Positions 7,043 through 17,179 of a stretch of DNA of 32,459 nucleotides are shown piece by piece. The notes under the pieces are model-generated. The model was not told the origin of the DNA. It did not search any database and worked only from the letters and a program-made list of their open reading frames with translations. The position numbers and the translations under genes were made by a program. How positions within the stretch are numbered: the stretch's first letter is position 1; every line of letters begins with the position of its first letter. This stretch comes from Alphaproteobacteria bacterium (lineage in GTDB: Bacteria; Pseudomonadota; Alphaproteobacteria; UBA2966; CAIVPW01): positions 1 through 32,459 of the forward strand of contig VGER01000019.1 in the NCBI GenBank assembly GCA_016869235.1. The letters are read 5' to 3'.

Positions 7043-7046
7043 GCCG

Positions 7047-7451
7047 CTAGCGCTCGCAGACGCCCCAGCTCACCGCCAGCGGCTCGCGCGTCAGGCCTTG
7101 CGCCGGAGTCCCGGCGAGCACCAGGCCGGCCAGCCGGCCCATGGCGAATTGCCCGGAGGCGCGCTGCAGGACGAACAGGCGCAGGCCGTCGCTACAAGTC
7201 CACACCTGGTCGTCACCGCCGCACCGGAAGTTGAACGAGGGTCCGCCCTCGATGGTCACCGCCATGCCGGGGTATTCGACGAACAGGGTGAAGCGGGCGC
7301 CGGGGAAGCGAACGCGCTCCGGCTGGGCCGCCTCGAGGTGGAAGCCGACCGAATCGCGCTCCTCGCAAAAGAACAGGTCGGCGGCACTTGCGACCTCTGG
7401 CTGGACCATGAGAAACACAGTGGCGAGACGCCACGGAATGCCGGCGCGCAT
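7047..7451 (-). CDS. Small exported protein of unknown function
   Basis: A 134-residue protein I do not recognise. It begins with a short basic start and a hydrophobic stretch, then VASA-ADLFF, a plausible signal peptidase I site near residue 23. The mature part has four cysteines (CEE, FRCGG, WTCSD, GVCER), enough for two disulphides, and looks beta-rich, which fits a periplasmic protein. It is packed tail-to-tail with rpiA (4-bp gap) and about 70 bp from the divergent purB. Codon use matches the neighbours, so it is likely a real core gene. Confidence 0.6.
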   Translation of the reverse strand: MRAGIPWRLATVFLMVQPEVASAADLFFCEERDSVGFHLEAAQPERVRFPGARFTLFVEYPGMAVTIEGGPSFNFRCGGDDQVWTCSDGLRLFVLQRASGQFAMGRLAGLVLAGTPAQGLTREPLAVSWGVCER

Positions 7452-7523
7452 GCGGATGCTCCTCCCCCTAGGTGCCCCAGGCGGCTGGCAACTCTACCAC
7501 TACCGCCACCGCCAGGACCGCCG

Positions 7524-8822
7524 ATGATCCCGCGCTACAGCCGCCCGGAAATGTCCGCCATTTGGGAGCCCGACGCGCGCTTCCGCATCTGGCTCGAGAT
7601 CGAGACCCTGGCGGCCGAGGCAATGGCCAGCCTGGGCCAGGTGCCGAAATCGGTTCCCAAGGCCCTGCGCGCCAAGGGCAACTTCGACATCGCCCGCATC
7701 GACGCCATCGAGCGCGAGGTGCAGCACGACGTCATCGCGTTCCTCACGTCGGTCGCGGAATACGTCGGACCGGAGGCGCGCTTCGTCCACCAGGGAATGA
7801 CGTCCTCCGACGTGCTCGACACGTGCCTGGCGGTGCAGCTGACGCGGGCGAGCGACCTCCTCCTCGCCGACCTCGACGCTTTGCTGAAGGTGCTTAAGCG
7901 GCGGGCGAAGGAGCACAAGGACGACATCACCATCGGTCGCACCCATGGCATTCATGCCGAGCCGACCACGTTCGGACTCAAGCTGGCCTACGCGTATGCC
8001 GAGTTTGCTCGCGCCAAACAGCGGCTGGAGGCCGCGCGCGCCGACATCGCCACCTGCGCGATTTCCGGCGCCGTCGGCACGTTCGCCAACGTCGATCCGC
8101 GGGTGGAGGCGTACGTCGCCAAGAAGCTCGGCCTGGCGGTCGAGCCCGTCTCGACTCAGGTCATCCCGCGCGACCGGCATGCGATGTACTTCTCGACCCT
8201 CGCGGTGATCGCGAGCTCGCTCGAGCGCCTCGCCACCGAGGTACGCCATCTGCAGCGCTCGGAAGTGCGCGAGGCCGAGGAGTTCTTCTCGGCCGGACAA
8301 AAGGGCTCCTCTGCCATGCCGCACAAGCGCAACCCGATCCTGTCAGAGAACCTCGCCGGCCTCGCTCGCATCGTGCGCAGCGCGGTGGTGCCGGCGCTCG
8401 AGAACGTGGCGCTGTGGCACGAGCGCGACATCTCGCATTCCTCGGTCGAGCGCGTGATTGGCCCCGATGCGACCATCGCGCTGGACTTCGCGCTGGTCCG
8501 GCTGACGCAGATGATGGACAAGCTGGTCGTCTACCCCGAGCGCATGCGCGCCAATCTCGAGCAGAACGGCGGCATCGTATTCTCGGGGGCTGTGCTGCTC
8601 GCGCTCACCGAGGCGGGCATGTCGCGCGAGGACGCCTACCGCGTCGTGCAGCGCAACGCTCTCAAGGTTTGGGACCAGGGTGGCAGCTTCCGCGCCCGGA
8701 TCGAGCAGGACGCGCAGGTGAAGAAGCTATTGTCGAAGAAAGCGCTCGATGCGGCATTCGATCCGATGCGCCACACGCGTCACGTCGACACGATCTTCAA
8801 GCGCGTGTTCCGCGGCGCGTAG
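7524..8822 (+). CDS. purB: Adenylosuccinate lyase
   Basis: Catalyses two steps of purine synthesis: SAICAR to AICAR plus fumarate, and adenylosuccinate to AMP plus fumarate. The 432 residues match the Bacillus-type family length. Visible sites are TSSDVLDT (near 93-100), catalytic His141 in GRTHGIHAEP, and the signature SSAMPHKRNP (262-271), whose serine on the flexible loop is the catalytic base. The ATG at 7524 follows AGGA (7514-7517) with good spacing; the frame is open much further upstream but without family sequence. It precedes the purC operon, separated from it only by the opposite-strand DUF1476 gene, whose stop is 5 bp away. Confidence 0.97.
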   Translation: MIPRYSRPEMSAIWEPDARFRIWLEIETLAAEAMASLGQVPKSVPKALRAKGNFDIARIDAIEREVQHDVIAFLTSVAEYVGPEARFVHQGMTSSDVLDTCLAVQLTRASDLLLADLDALLKVLKRRAKEHKDDITIGRTHGIHAEPTTFGLKLAYAYAEFARAKQRLEAARADIATCAISGAVGTFANVDPRVEAYVAKKLGLAVEPVSTQVIPRDRHAMYFSTLAVIASSLERLATEVRHLQRSEVREAEEFFSAGQKGSSAMPHKRNPILSENLAGLARIVRSAVVPALENVALWHERDISHSSVERVIGPDATIALDFALVRLTQMMDKLVVYPERMRANLEQNGGIVFSGAVLLALTEAGMSREDAYRVVQRNALKVWDQGGSFRARIEQDAQVKKLLSKKALDAAFDPMRHTRHVDTIFKRVFRGA

Positions 8823-8827
8823 CTCCG

Positions 8828-9145
8828 CTACTCCGCCATCAACTGGTTGCGAGCCTCGGTGAGCAGCTCTTCCATGCGCTTGCGCAGCCGGTGGTCGGAG
8901 ACGTCGACCTTCTTGCCCTTGAGGTCCCCCATGACCTTCTTGAAGACGTCCTCGTCTCCCGCCTCTTCGAAGTCGGACTCGACCACGGTCCTGGCGTAGG
9001 CCGTCGCCGCGTCGCCCTTCATGCCCATCTGCTCGGCGGCCCACAAGCCAAGGAGCTTGTTGCGGCGCGCATTGACCTTGAACTGGAGCTCTTTGTCGTG
9101 GGCGTACTTCTCTTCGAAGGCCTTCTTGCGATCGTCCATCGCCAT
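8828..9145 (-). CDS. DUF1476 protein, zeta-type F1-ATPase inhibitor
   Basis: A 105-residue all-helical, strongly charged protein (MDDRKKAFEEKYAHD at the start, then RRNKLLGLWAAEQMG, and KVMGDLKGKK). This matches the DUF1476 family, whose Paracoccus member is the zeta subunit that blocks the rotation of the F1-ATPase in the hydrolytic direction through its N-terminal helix. It is nearly confined to Alphaproteobacteria, so it is a good taxonomic marker. The ATG at 9143-9145 gives MAMDDRKKAF; the ATG two codons on is an equally good start. It is often found between purB/purC and other core genes in this class. Regulation is not visible. Confidence 0.9.
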   Translation of the reverse strand: MAMDDRKKAFEEKYAHDKELQFKVNARRNKLLGLWAAEQMGMKGDAATAYARTVVESDFEEAGDEDVFKKVMGDLKGKKVDVSDHRLRKRMEELLTEARNQLMAE

Positions 9146-9282
9146 GGGCGGGGCTCCTTGGTAGGCGGCGGGCAGGAGGCGAAGGGATAGCCCCCGGACG
9201 CGCCCGAATCAATCGCCAAGGCGTCGCGGACAGCCCTGCCTCCATAGGGCAAAACCCTAGGATTTCCGCCTCTTTCGCCGCG

Positions 9283-9311
9283 TTGTGGGCCTCGGATGAT
9301 TGCGATATGGT
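9283..9311 (+). promoter_or_regulatory. Candidate promoter of the purC operon
   Basis: TTGTGG (9283-9288) and TATGGT (9306-9311) are 17 bases apart in the 241-bp gap upstream of purC, leaving a leader of about 70 bases. Both boxes match consensus only partly. No purine riboswitch-like element was recognised by eye. Confidence 0.3.
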
Positions 9312-9386
9312 CCCCTCTCCCAACCGCCAGGCCTACCCCGACAACTCGCTGCAAAAGCGGGGCGCTGCCGTTCCTCCAGGACCTAG

Positions 9387-10154
9387 ATGTCGCGACGCAA
9401 ACAAATCTACGAGGGCGAAGCCAAGGTGCTGTTCGAGGGCCCGGAACCGGGCACGCTCGTGCAGTACTTCAAGGACGACGCGTCGGCGAACAACAACCAG
9501 AAGAAGGGCACGATCACCGGCAAGGGCGTGCTCAACAACCGCATCTCCGAGTACTTGATGACCAAGCTCGGCGAGATCGGCGTGCCGACGCACTTCGTGC
9601 GCCGCCTCAACATGCGCGAGCAGCTGATCCGCGAGGTGGAGATCATTCCGCTCGAGGTGATCGTGCGCAACGTCGCCGCCGGCTCGATCTCGAAGCGTCT
9701 CGGCATTCCGGAAGGCACGACGCTGCCGCGCTCGATCGTCGAGTTCTGCTATAAGGCCCACGAGCTCGGCAACCCGCATGTGTCCGAAGAGCACATCACC
9801 GCGTTAGGCTGGGCGACCCCGCAAGAGATCGACGAGATCATGTCGCTGTCGCTGCGCGTCAACGACTTCCTGTGCGGCCTGTTCCTCGGCGTCGGCATCC
9901 GCCTGATCGACTTCAAGGTCGAGTTCGGCCGCTACTACAACCAGAACGACGAGATGAGCATCATCCTCGCCGATGAGATCAGTCCCGACTCCTGCCGCCT
10001 GTGGGACGTGCGCACCAACGACAAGTTGGACAAGGATCGCTTCCGCAAGGATCTCGGTGGCGTCGCCGAAGCGTACCAGGAGGTCGCGCAGCGCCTGGGC
10101 ATCCTGCCGGAGAGCGGTCCGCGCGACATGCCCGGCCCCAAGGTGATGCAGTGA
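9387..10154 (+). CDS. purC: SAICAR synthetase (phosphoribosylaminoimidazole-succinocarboxamide synthase)
   Basis: Joins CAIR and aspartate with ATP to give SAICAR, step 7 or 8 of purine synthesis. The 255-residue protein has the N-terminal nucleotide-binding [26 protein letters not shown], the block [29 protein letters not shown], and the acidic [17 protein letters not shown] 9387 is preceded by AGGA (9378-9381). It is the first gene of purC-purS-purQ-purL; the purS start overlaps its stop, so the pair is translationally coupled. Confidence 0.97.
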   Translation: MSRRKQIYEGEAKVLFEGPEPGTLVQYFKDDASANNNQKKGTITGKGVLNNRISEYLMTKLGEIGVPTHFVRRLNMREQLIREVEIIPLEVIVRNVAAGSISKRLGIPEGTTLPRSIVEFCYKAHELGNPHVSEEHITALGWATPQEIDEIMSLSLRVNDFLCGLFLGVGIRLIDFKVEFGRYYNQNDEMSIILADEISPDSCRLWDVRTNDKLDKDRFRKDLGGVAEAYQEVAQRLGILPESGPRDMPGPKVMQ

Positions 10155-10393
10155 AAGCGCGCGTTCACGTGACCCTCAAGCAGGGGGTTCTCGATCCGCA
10201 GGGCAAGGCGATTGCCAACGCGCTGCACGCGCTTGGCTTTGACAGCGTCATTGGCGTCCGCCAAGGCAAGTTCCTCGAGCTCGACCTGAAGGACGCCGAC
10301 ACGGCGAGCGCAGAGAAGAGCATGCGCAGCATGTGCGAGCGCCTGCTAGCCAACACGGTCATCGAGGATTACGCATTCGAAGTGTGGAAGTAA
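10151..10393 (+). CDS. purS: PurS subunit of FGAM synthetase
   Basis: An 80-residue subunit that joins PurQ and PurL into the formylglycinamidine ribonucleotide synthetase, helping pass ammonia from PurQ to PurL. The start is GTG at 10151, sharing the four bases GTGA with the purC stop. Typical sequence: [19 protein letters not shown] near the N-terminus and GKFLELDL mid-way. Its presence shows that the synthetase is the three-protein type rather than the large single PurL of gammaproteobacteria. It is too short to stand out on its own, but the context leaves little doubt. Confidence 0.95.
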   Translation: MKARVHVTLKQGVLDPQGKAIANALHALGFDSVIGVRQGKFLELDLKDADTASAEKSMRSMCERLLANTVIEDYAFEVWK

Positions 10394-10412
10394 GCGTTGG
10401 CGAAGTCCTGAA

Positions 10413-11101
10413 GTGAAGTCAGCCGTCATTGTCTTCCCGGGGTCCAACTGCGACCGCGACGTCGCGGTGGCTCTCGCCCGCGTCACCGGTTCGGCGCCGA
10501 CCATGGTGTGGCATGGCGATCGTGCCATCCCGAAGGTGGACCTGATCGTCCTGCCCGGCGGCTTCTCGTACGGCGACTACCTGCGCTCGGGCGCCATGGC
10601 GGCGCACTCGCCGGTGATGACCGAGGTGGCATCGCGCGCCAAGCAAGGCGTGCCCGTGCTCGGCATCTGCAACGGATTCCAGATCCTCACCGAGGCCGGG
10701 CTGTTGCCGGGGGCCCTGATCCGCAACGCCGGACTGCACTTCATCTGCCGCGACGTTCACCTCAAGGTCGAGAACACCGGCTCGATGTTCACGCGCGGCT
10801 ACAAGACCGGCCAAGTGGTGCGCATTCCCATCGCCCATGCCGACGGCAACTACCGTGCCGACCCCATGACGCTGGATCGGCTCGAGGGCGAAGGCCTGGT
10901 GGCGTTCCGCTATTGCAGCGCGGAGGGGACCGTCGGCGAAGCGCACTCGCCGAATGGCTCGGCGCGCAATATTGCCGGCATCTTCAACGAGAAGCGCACG
11001 GTGCTCGGCCTCATGCCGCACCCCGAACGCATGATCGAGCCGATGCTGGGCGGCTCGGACGGACGGCCCTTCTTCGAGGGCATCGCCGAGGCTCTCGCCG
11101 C

Positions 11102-11105
<4 letters not shown>
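10413..11105 (+). CDS. purQ: PurQ glutaminase subunit of FGAM synthetase
   Basis: A class I glutamine amidotransferase of 230 residues that releases ammonia for PurL. The catalytic triad is visible: Cys86 in LGICNGFQ, and His203 and Glu205 in MPHPERM. The N-terminus [13 protein letters not shown] is characteristic. The start is GTG at 10413, 19 bp after purS. Its stop overlaps the purL start (ATGA, 11102-11105), giving translational coupling and matched subunit amounts. Confidence 0.97.
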
Positions 11106-13330
<2,225 letters not shown>

Positions 13331-13347
13331 GGTTGTGGGGGCGGTCC

Positions 13348-13584
13348 ATGGCGATGAAAGCCGAGGAAATCGAACGCCTGATCAAGGAGGCGTTCCCCGA
13401 CGCCATCGTCAAGATCGACGACCTGCGCGGCGACGGCGACCATTACGCCGCCAAGGTCATCTCCAAGGCGTTCGTGGGCGTGCCGCGGGTGCGGCAGCAC
13501 CAGATGGTATACTCGGCCTTGAAGGGCCGCATGGGCGGCGAGCTGCATGCGCTTGCGCTGCAGACCGAAGCGCCGCCGCGATAG
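13348..13584 (+). CDS. BolA-family protein (IbaG/BolA-like)
   Basis: A 78-residue BolA-like protein. BolA proteins bind CGFS monothiol glutaredoxins through a shared [2Fe-2S] cluster and take part in iron-sulphur trafficking. The fold signature is visible: AEEIERLIKEAFPDA, then GDGDHYAAKVISKAFVG with the conserved His that can ligate the cluster, and RVRQHQMVYSAL. ATG 13348 is chosen; ATG 13354 is possible. The CGFS glutaredoxin follows 12 bp on, the usual partner arrangement. A longer BolA1-type protein is not present, and IbaG-like is an inference from size. Confidence 0.92.
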   Translation: MAMKAEEIERLIKEAFPDAIVKIDDLRGDGDHYAAKVISKAFVGVPRVRQHQMVYSALKGRMGGELHALALQTEAPPR

Positions 13585-13596
13585 AGAGGAACCCTT

Positions 13597-13944
13597 ATGA
13601 GCGATCAGGCTGCCAATCCGGTCTTCGACCGCATCCGCCAGGAGATCAAGGACAATTCCGTCGTGCTGTTCATGAAGGGCACGCCGGCCTTCCCGATGTG
13701 CGGCTTCTCCGCCGCCGTCGTGCAGGTGCTCAACAACATGGGCGTGCAGTACAAGGGCATCGACGTGCTGACCGATCCCAGCCTGCGCCAGGGCATCAAG
13801 AACTTCTCGGATTGGCCGACCATTCCGCAGCTCTACGTGAAGGGCGAGTTCGTCGGCGGCTGCGACATCGTGCGCGAGATGCAGGCGTCGGGCGAGCTGG
13901 AGACGCTCTTCACCGACAAGGGCGTCGCCACCAAGGCGGCCTAG
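13597..13944 (+). CDS. grxD: CGFS-type monothiol glutaredoxin
   Basis: A 115-residue Grx4/GrxD family protein that carries and delivers [2Fe-2S] clusters. The CGFS motif is at residues 35-38 (Cys35), preceded by [17 protein letters not shown] and followed by [19 protein letters not shown], which contains the cis-Pro and glutathione-binding sites. Start ATG 13597 follows AGAGGA. Together with the BolA-like gene just upstream it forms a known iron-sulphur pair downstream of the purine genes, a common alphaproteobacterial arrangement. A strong hairpin follows the stop. Confidence 0.96.
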   Translation: MSDQAANPVFDRIRQEIKDNSVVLFMKGTPAFPMCGFSAAVVQVLNNMGVQYKGIDVLTDPSLRQGIKNFSDWPTIPQLYVKGEFVGGCDIVREMQASGELETLFTDKGVATKAA

Positions 13945-13960
13945 CCGGGCCCGAAAACGA

Positions 13961-13988
13961 AAGAGCCGCGGGTTTGCCCGCGGCTCTT
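13961..13988. terminator. Bidirectional terminator between grxD and rpsD
   Basis: A 12-bp perfect stem, AAGAGCCGCGGG and CCCGCGGCTCTT, with a four-base loop TTTG. It lies 17 bases after the grxD stop and 23 bases from the rpsD stop. An A-rich run precedes it and T-rich bases follow (CTTCGTATTTC), so it can end transcription from both sides. Confidence 0.8.
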
Positions 13989-14011
13989 CGTATTTCGTCA
14001 GGTCAGCGCGC

Positions 14012-14629
14012 CTAGCGCGAGTAAAGCTCGACGACGAGGTGCGGCTGCATCTGCACCGGGTAGGGGACCTCGGCGAAGGACGGCACGCGCAGGAAGGTGC
14101 CCTTCATCGCCTTGTGGTCGACCTGGAGGTAGTCCGGCACCTCGCGCTCGGCCGACTGGCTGGCCTCGAGCACAGTGGCGTTTTCCCTCATCTTCGAGCC
14201 CACCTCGATGGTGTCGCCCGCCTTCAGCATGTAGCCGCCGACGTTCACGCGCTTGCCGTTGACGCGCACGTGGCCGTGGTTGATGAGCTGGCGCGTCGCA
14301 AAGACCGTCGGCGCGAACTTCATGCGGTAGACGACGGTGGACAGGCGGCGCTCTAGGAGCCCGATCAGGTGCTCGGAGGTGTCGCCCGGCAGGCGGATGG
14401 CTTCGCGGTACAGGTTGCGGAACTGCCGCTCGGAGATCTCGCCGTAATAGGCCTTCAGCTTCTGCTTGGCGGCGAGCTGGTTGCCGTAGTCCGACAGGCG
14501 GCGCCGGCGGGCCTGGCCATGCTGGCCGGGGCGATAGTCGCGGCGGTTGAGGGCGCTCTTCGGCCGCCCCCACAGATTGACGCCGAGCGAGCGGTTGACC
14601 TTGTACTTGGACGAAGCGCGTTTGGTCAT
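14012..14629 (-). CDS. rpsD: 30S ribosomal protein S4
   Basis: A 205-residue S4 protein, the canonical length. S4 binds 16S rRNA early in 30S assembly and, in some bacteria, represses its own operon. Features: the N-terminus [20 protein letters not shown]; the YRPGQHGQ block, RRRLSDYG; and the S4 RNA-binding domain [14 protein letters not shown], then [12 protein letters not shown]. The ATG at 14627-14629 is chosen because the in-frame extension upstream does not look like S4. It stands alone here, not in an alpha operon, as in many alphaproteobacteria. A -35/-10 pair and a leader lie upstream. Confidence 0.97.
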   Translation of the reverse strand: MTKRASSKYKVNRSLGVNLWGRPKSALNRRDYRPGQHGQARRRRLSDYGNQLAAKQKLKAYYGEISERQFRNLYREAIRLPGDTSEHLIGLLERRLSTVVYRMKFAPTVFATRQLINHGHVRVNGKRVNVGGYMLKAGDTIEVGSKMRENATVLEASQSAEREVPDYLQVDHKAMKGTFLRVPSFAEVPYPVQMQPHLVVELYSR

Positions 14630-14880
14630 GTGGTCCTTGGCTGGCGGCCAACGGCTCGGCCCCACTGGAGCCGTGGCCTTAGCCACAAAGGTGCTTAACA
14701 CCCCAAGGACCATGGCCCTCGGGGCCGGGGTACTTAGCCCAGGGGCCTTGCGGTTGTCAAACCGGAATGGCCCCGAAAGCCGCCTGAGAAACAGGCCACA
14801 ACGCGCCCACCGAGGCCGGCCGCCGACCTCGAATACGCCGCAAGCTCGCCGCAGCGCACCAGGCGGCGGCCACACCCGCG
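14630..14880 (-). promoter_or_regulatory. rpsD upstream region with promoter and leader
   Basis: The 251-bp gap carries a TTGACA on the minus strand (14755-14760), with TAAGTA 18 bases on (14731-14736). The -35 is perfect, the -10 weak. The resulting leader is about 95 nt and contains the hairpin GTGGC-TAAG-GCCAC (14673-14686). S4 autoregulation through such a leader would fit the family but no pseudoknot was worked out. Confidence 0.45.
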
Positions 14881-15675
14881 CTAGTCCTTGTAGTCACGCC
14901 GCGCGCGCGGGTTCCCCTCCACCAGCGCCTTGATGATGCCGCGCATGGTGCGCACGTCCTGCTCGGTCAGGCCGGCGCGCAGGTACATGTTGCGGATATT
15001 GCGCGCCATGCGCTTGGCCTTCTCGTTCGGCCAGAAGAAGCGGGCGGCGTCCAGCTCGCGCTCGAGGTGCGCGAACATCTCGAGCACTTCCTTGTTGGGT
15101 GCCTTGCCCGACCGGCGGCCGCGCCGGCGCACCGGACCGCGGGCTGTCTCGTCGTGCTTCGCGCCGAGGAACCACTCGTAGCCGATGAGCAGGACCGAGT
15201 GCGCAAGGTTGAGGGACGCAAAGCCGGGGTTGGCCGGGATGGCAATGACCGCATCGGCCATGGCGAGCTCGTCGTTGTGCAGGCCGGTACGCTCCGGACC
15301 GAACAGTACGCCGGCGGTGTCGCCGCGCGCGATGTGCTCGTGCAAACGCTGGGCGCCCTCCTCGGCCGACAGCACCATCTTCTCCATGTCGCGCGGCCGC
15401 GCGGTGGCGGCATATACGTGCTGAAGATCGGCGAGCGCCTCGGGCGTCGAATCGAATACCCGTGCACGCGAGATGACCTCCTCGGCGCCGGAGCTTGCTG
15501 CGACCGCACGCTCGTTCGGCCAGCCCTGGCGCGGCTGCACGAGGCGCAGGTCGGACAGGCCGAAGTTGAGCATCGCCCGCGCGGCGCTGCCAATGTTCTC
15601 GCCGAGCTGCGGTCGCGCCAGCACCACCGCGGGGCCGCCGAGGATGAGCGCCTGGGTGCGATCGGTGCCTGCCAT
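14881..15675 (-). CDS. trmJ: TrmJ-type RNA 2'-O-methyltransferase (SPOUT)
   Basis: A 264-residue SPOUT methyltransferase of the TrmJ group, which 2'-O-methylates position 32 in some tRNAs using S-adenosylmethionine. Visible motifs: [19 protein letters not shown] (motif 1), [13 protein letters not shown] (motif 2) and [16 protein letters not shown] (motif 3, the trefoil knot). The C-terminal tail is basic and helical ([19 protein letters not shown]). The start at 15675 abuts the rarD stop with no gap, so it is the last gene of the leftward run. A TrmH-family rRNA or tRNA methylase with other specificity is possible. Confidence 0.88.
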   Translation of the reverse strand: MAGTDRTQALILGGPAVVLARPQLGENIGSAARAMLNFGLSDLRLVQPRQGWPNERAVAASSGAEEVISRARVFDSTPEALADLQHVYAATARPRDMEKMVLSAEEGAQRLHEHIARGDTAGVLFGPERTGLHNDELAMADAVIAIPANPGFASLNLAHSVLLIGYEWFLGAKHDETARGPVRRRGRRSGKAPNKEVLEMFAHLERELDAARFFWPNEKAKRMARNIRNMYLRAGLTEQDVRTMRGIIKALVEGNPRARRDYKD

Positions 15676-16569
15676 CTATGCCGCCCGCAACGCCGCGGTT
15701 CGCGGCCACACATACAGCGCCACCGCCGCCCAGATGCAGCCGAACGTGATGAAGTCTGCGGCTGCGAACGCCTCGCCGAAGTACGTCACGGCAAGCACGA
15801 ACTGGATCGACGGGGAGATGAACTGCAGGATGCCGATGGTCGCCAGGCGCATGCGCCGCGCGCCGGCGGTGAACCAAACCAGCGGCAAGGCAGTCGTCAC
15901 TCCGGCCAGGATGAGGGCGCCGCTCAGCACCGGTTCCGCCATGCCAAAGGCGCCCTCCGCGCCGATCAGGAGCAAATAGCCGCCGGCGAACGGCGCCAGC
16001 CATAGCAGTTCGATGGCGAGGCCCTCGAGCGATGCCGGATGGGCGATCTTGCGCAGATACGAATACAGCGCGAAGGAGCTGGCAAGCCACAAGGCGATCC
16101 ACGGCCAGTCGCCGAACGCGATGGTATGATTGACGACGCCGGCAATTGCCAGCGCGACGGCGGCGGTCTGCGGCCAGTTGAGCCGCTCGCGCAGCAGCAC
16201 GATGCCGAGCAGGACGCTGAACAGCGGGCTTATGAAGTAGCCGAGGCTCGACTGCAGCACCTGCCCGCGGTTCACGGCAAAGATGAATCCGAGCCAATTG
16301 GAGGCGATCAGCAGCGCCGTCACCGCCAGTAGCAGCAGCGCGCGCCGGTCGGCGAGGTGCAGCAGCAGCATGCGGGCGCGATCCTGCGCCATGCACAGGA
16401 CCATCACGATCGTCAGGGACCACAGGACGCGATGGGCGAGCACCTGCGCCGGCGGCACCTCGCGCAGAACCTCGTAGAGGAGCGGAATGAAGCCCCAGAC
16501 GGCGACGGCGGCGAGGGCATAGCCCGCGCCCACGCGCGCCTGCGTGCGCGCCGATGTGCTCATGCCCAT
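15676..16569 (-). CDS. rarD: EamA-family transporter RarD
   Basis: A 297-residue inner-membrane protein of the drug/metabolite transporter superfamily. Hydrophobic segments run through the whole length and about ten helices are expected. RarD-like features are WGFIPLLYEVLREVPPAQVLAHRVLWS at the N-terminus, NWLGFIFAVNRGQVLQSSLGYFI in the middle, and GILQFISPSIQFVLAV. The RarD name reflects chloramphenicol sensitivity in one bacterium; the true substrate is unknown. The ATG at 16567-16569 lies 2 bp after the stop of the upstream gene; an in-frame ATG two codons on is possible. Confidence 0.9.
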   Translation of the reverse strand: MGMSTSARTQARVGAGYALAAVAVWGFIPLLYEVLREVPPAQVLAHRVLWSLTIVMVLCMAQDRARMLLLHLADRRALLLLAVTALLIASNWLGFIFAVNRGQVLQSSLGYFISPLFSVLLGIVLLRERLNWPQTAAVALAIAGVVNHTIAFGDWPWIALWLASSFALYSYLRKIAHPASLEGLAIELLWLAPFAGGYLLLIGAEGAFGMAEPVLSGALILAGVTTALPLVWFTAGARRMRLATIGILQFISPSIQFVLAVTYFGEAFAAADFITFGCIWAAVALYVWPRTAALRAA

Positions 16570-16571
16570 GC

Positions 16572-17171
16572 CTAGCGGCGGAACTGCTTTTCGAGCATGT
16601 CGACCACGTTCTCGGCCTCGCCGAGATCGCAGTCCGGCGCACGCTCGGCGCCCACCTCCGCCTCCATGCGGCGCAGCATCGGCTCGCTTTCCTGCACGGC
16701 CGTGATGGCGGGATTGAGGAAGGTGGTTGCCGCGTACGACAAGCCGTTGTGGGGCGCCAGCATGCGAAGTCCGCCGCGCGCCTCCTCGTAGCTCGCATAG
16801 AAGCTGATGATGCGCAGCACGTAGTTGGACGGCAGCACGCCGATCTTGTCGACGAGGCGCTCGAACAGCACCGGTGTCGGCGGCATGTTCTCGGCGATGA
16901 ACTGCTCGCCGAGGTCGGTGTGGCGCAGCGCCTTGTCGGCGACGAGACGCGCCACCACCGATACCTTCTCGCGCAGGACGACGATCTCGCCGTAAAGGGC
17001 CGCCAGGATGGCGCGGCTCTCGTTGCGGCGCCGCTCGGCTTCGCGCCGCCGCACGCCGCGCGCGTTCAGAAGGTACGCGCCCACCAGCAGCAGGAACCCC
17101 GCCAGGATGGCGATGCCTTCCTGCCAGTCCTGGGCGACGGCGGAGATGCGCGCAAAGCTGTCGGACAGCAC
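16572..17171 (-). CDS. Membrane-anchored protein of unknown function
   Basis: A 199-residue protein I do not recognise. It has a single N-terminal transmembrane segment (about residues 18-36, AILAGFLLLVGAYLL), then a basic RRREAERRRN stretch, which by the positive-inside rule places the rest in the cytoplasm. The remaining part is helix-rich, with LYGEIVVLREKVSVVARL able to form a coiled coil, and acidic near the C-terminus. The start is GTG at 17169-17171, 8 bp after the cimA stop, and rarD follows after 2 bp, so it is firmly inside the operon. Base composition matches its neighbours. No enzyme motif was seen. Confidence 0.7.
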   Translation of the reverse strand: MLSDSFARISAVAQDWQEGIAILAGFLLLVGAYLLNARGVRRREAERRRNESRAILAALYGEIVVLREKVSVVARLVADKALRHTDLGEQFIAENMPPTPVLFERLVDKIGVLPSNYVLRIISFYASYEEARGGLRMLAPHNGLSYAATTFLNPAITAVQESEPMLRRMEAEVGAERAPDCDLGEAENVVDMLEKQFRR

Positions 17172-17179
17172 CGGACCGC

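Noticed and set aside
9146..9386. Purine riboswitch upstream of purC
   Set aside because: No conserved purine-aptamer sequence could be seen; only a weak promoter.
14894..16798. Minus-strand reading frame of 634 codons
   Set aside because: It is a frame shadow across trmJ, rarD and the unknown gene; those three have clear or consistent protein text in another frame.
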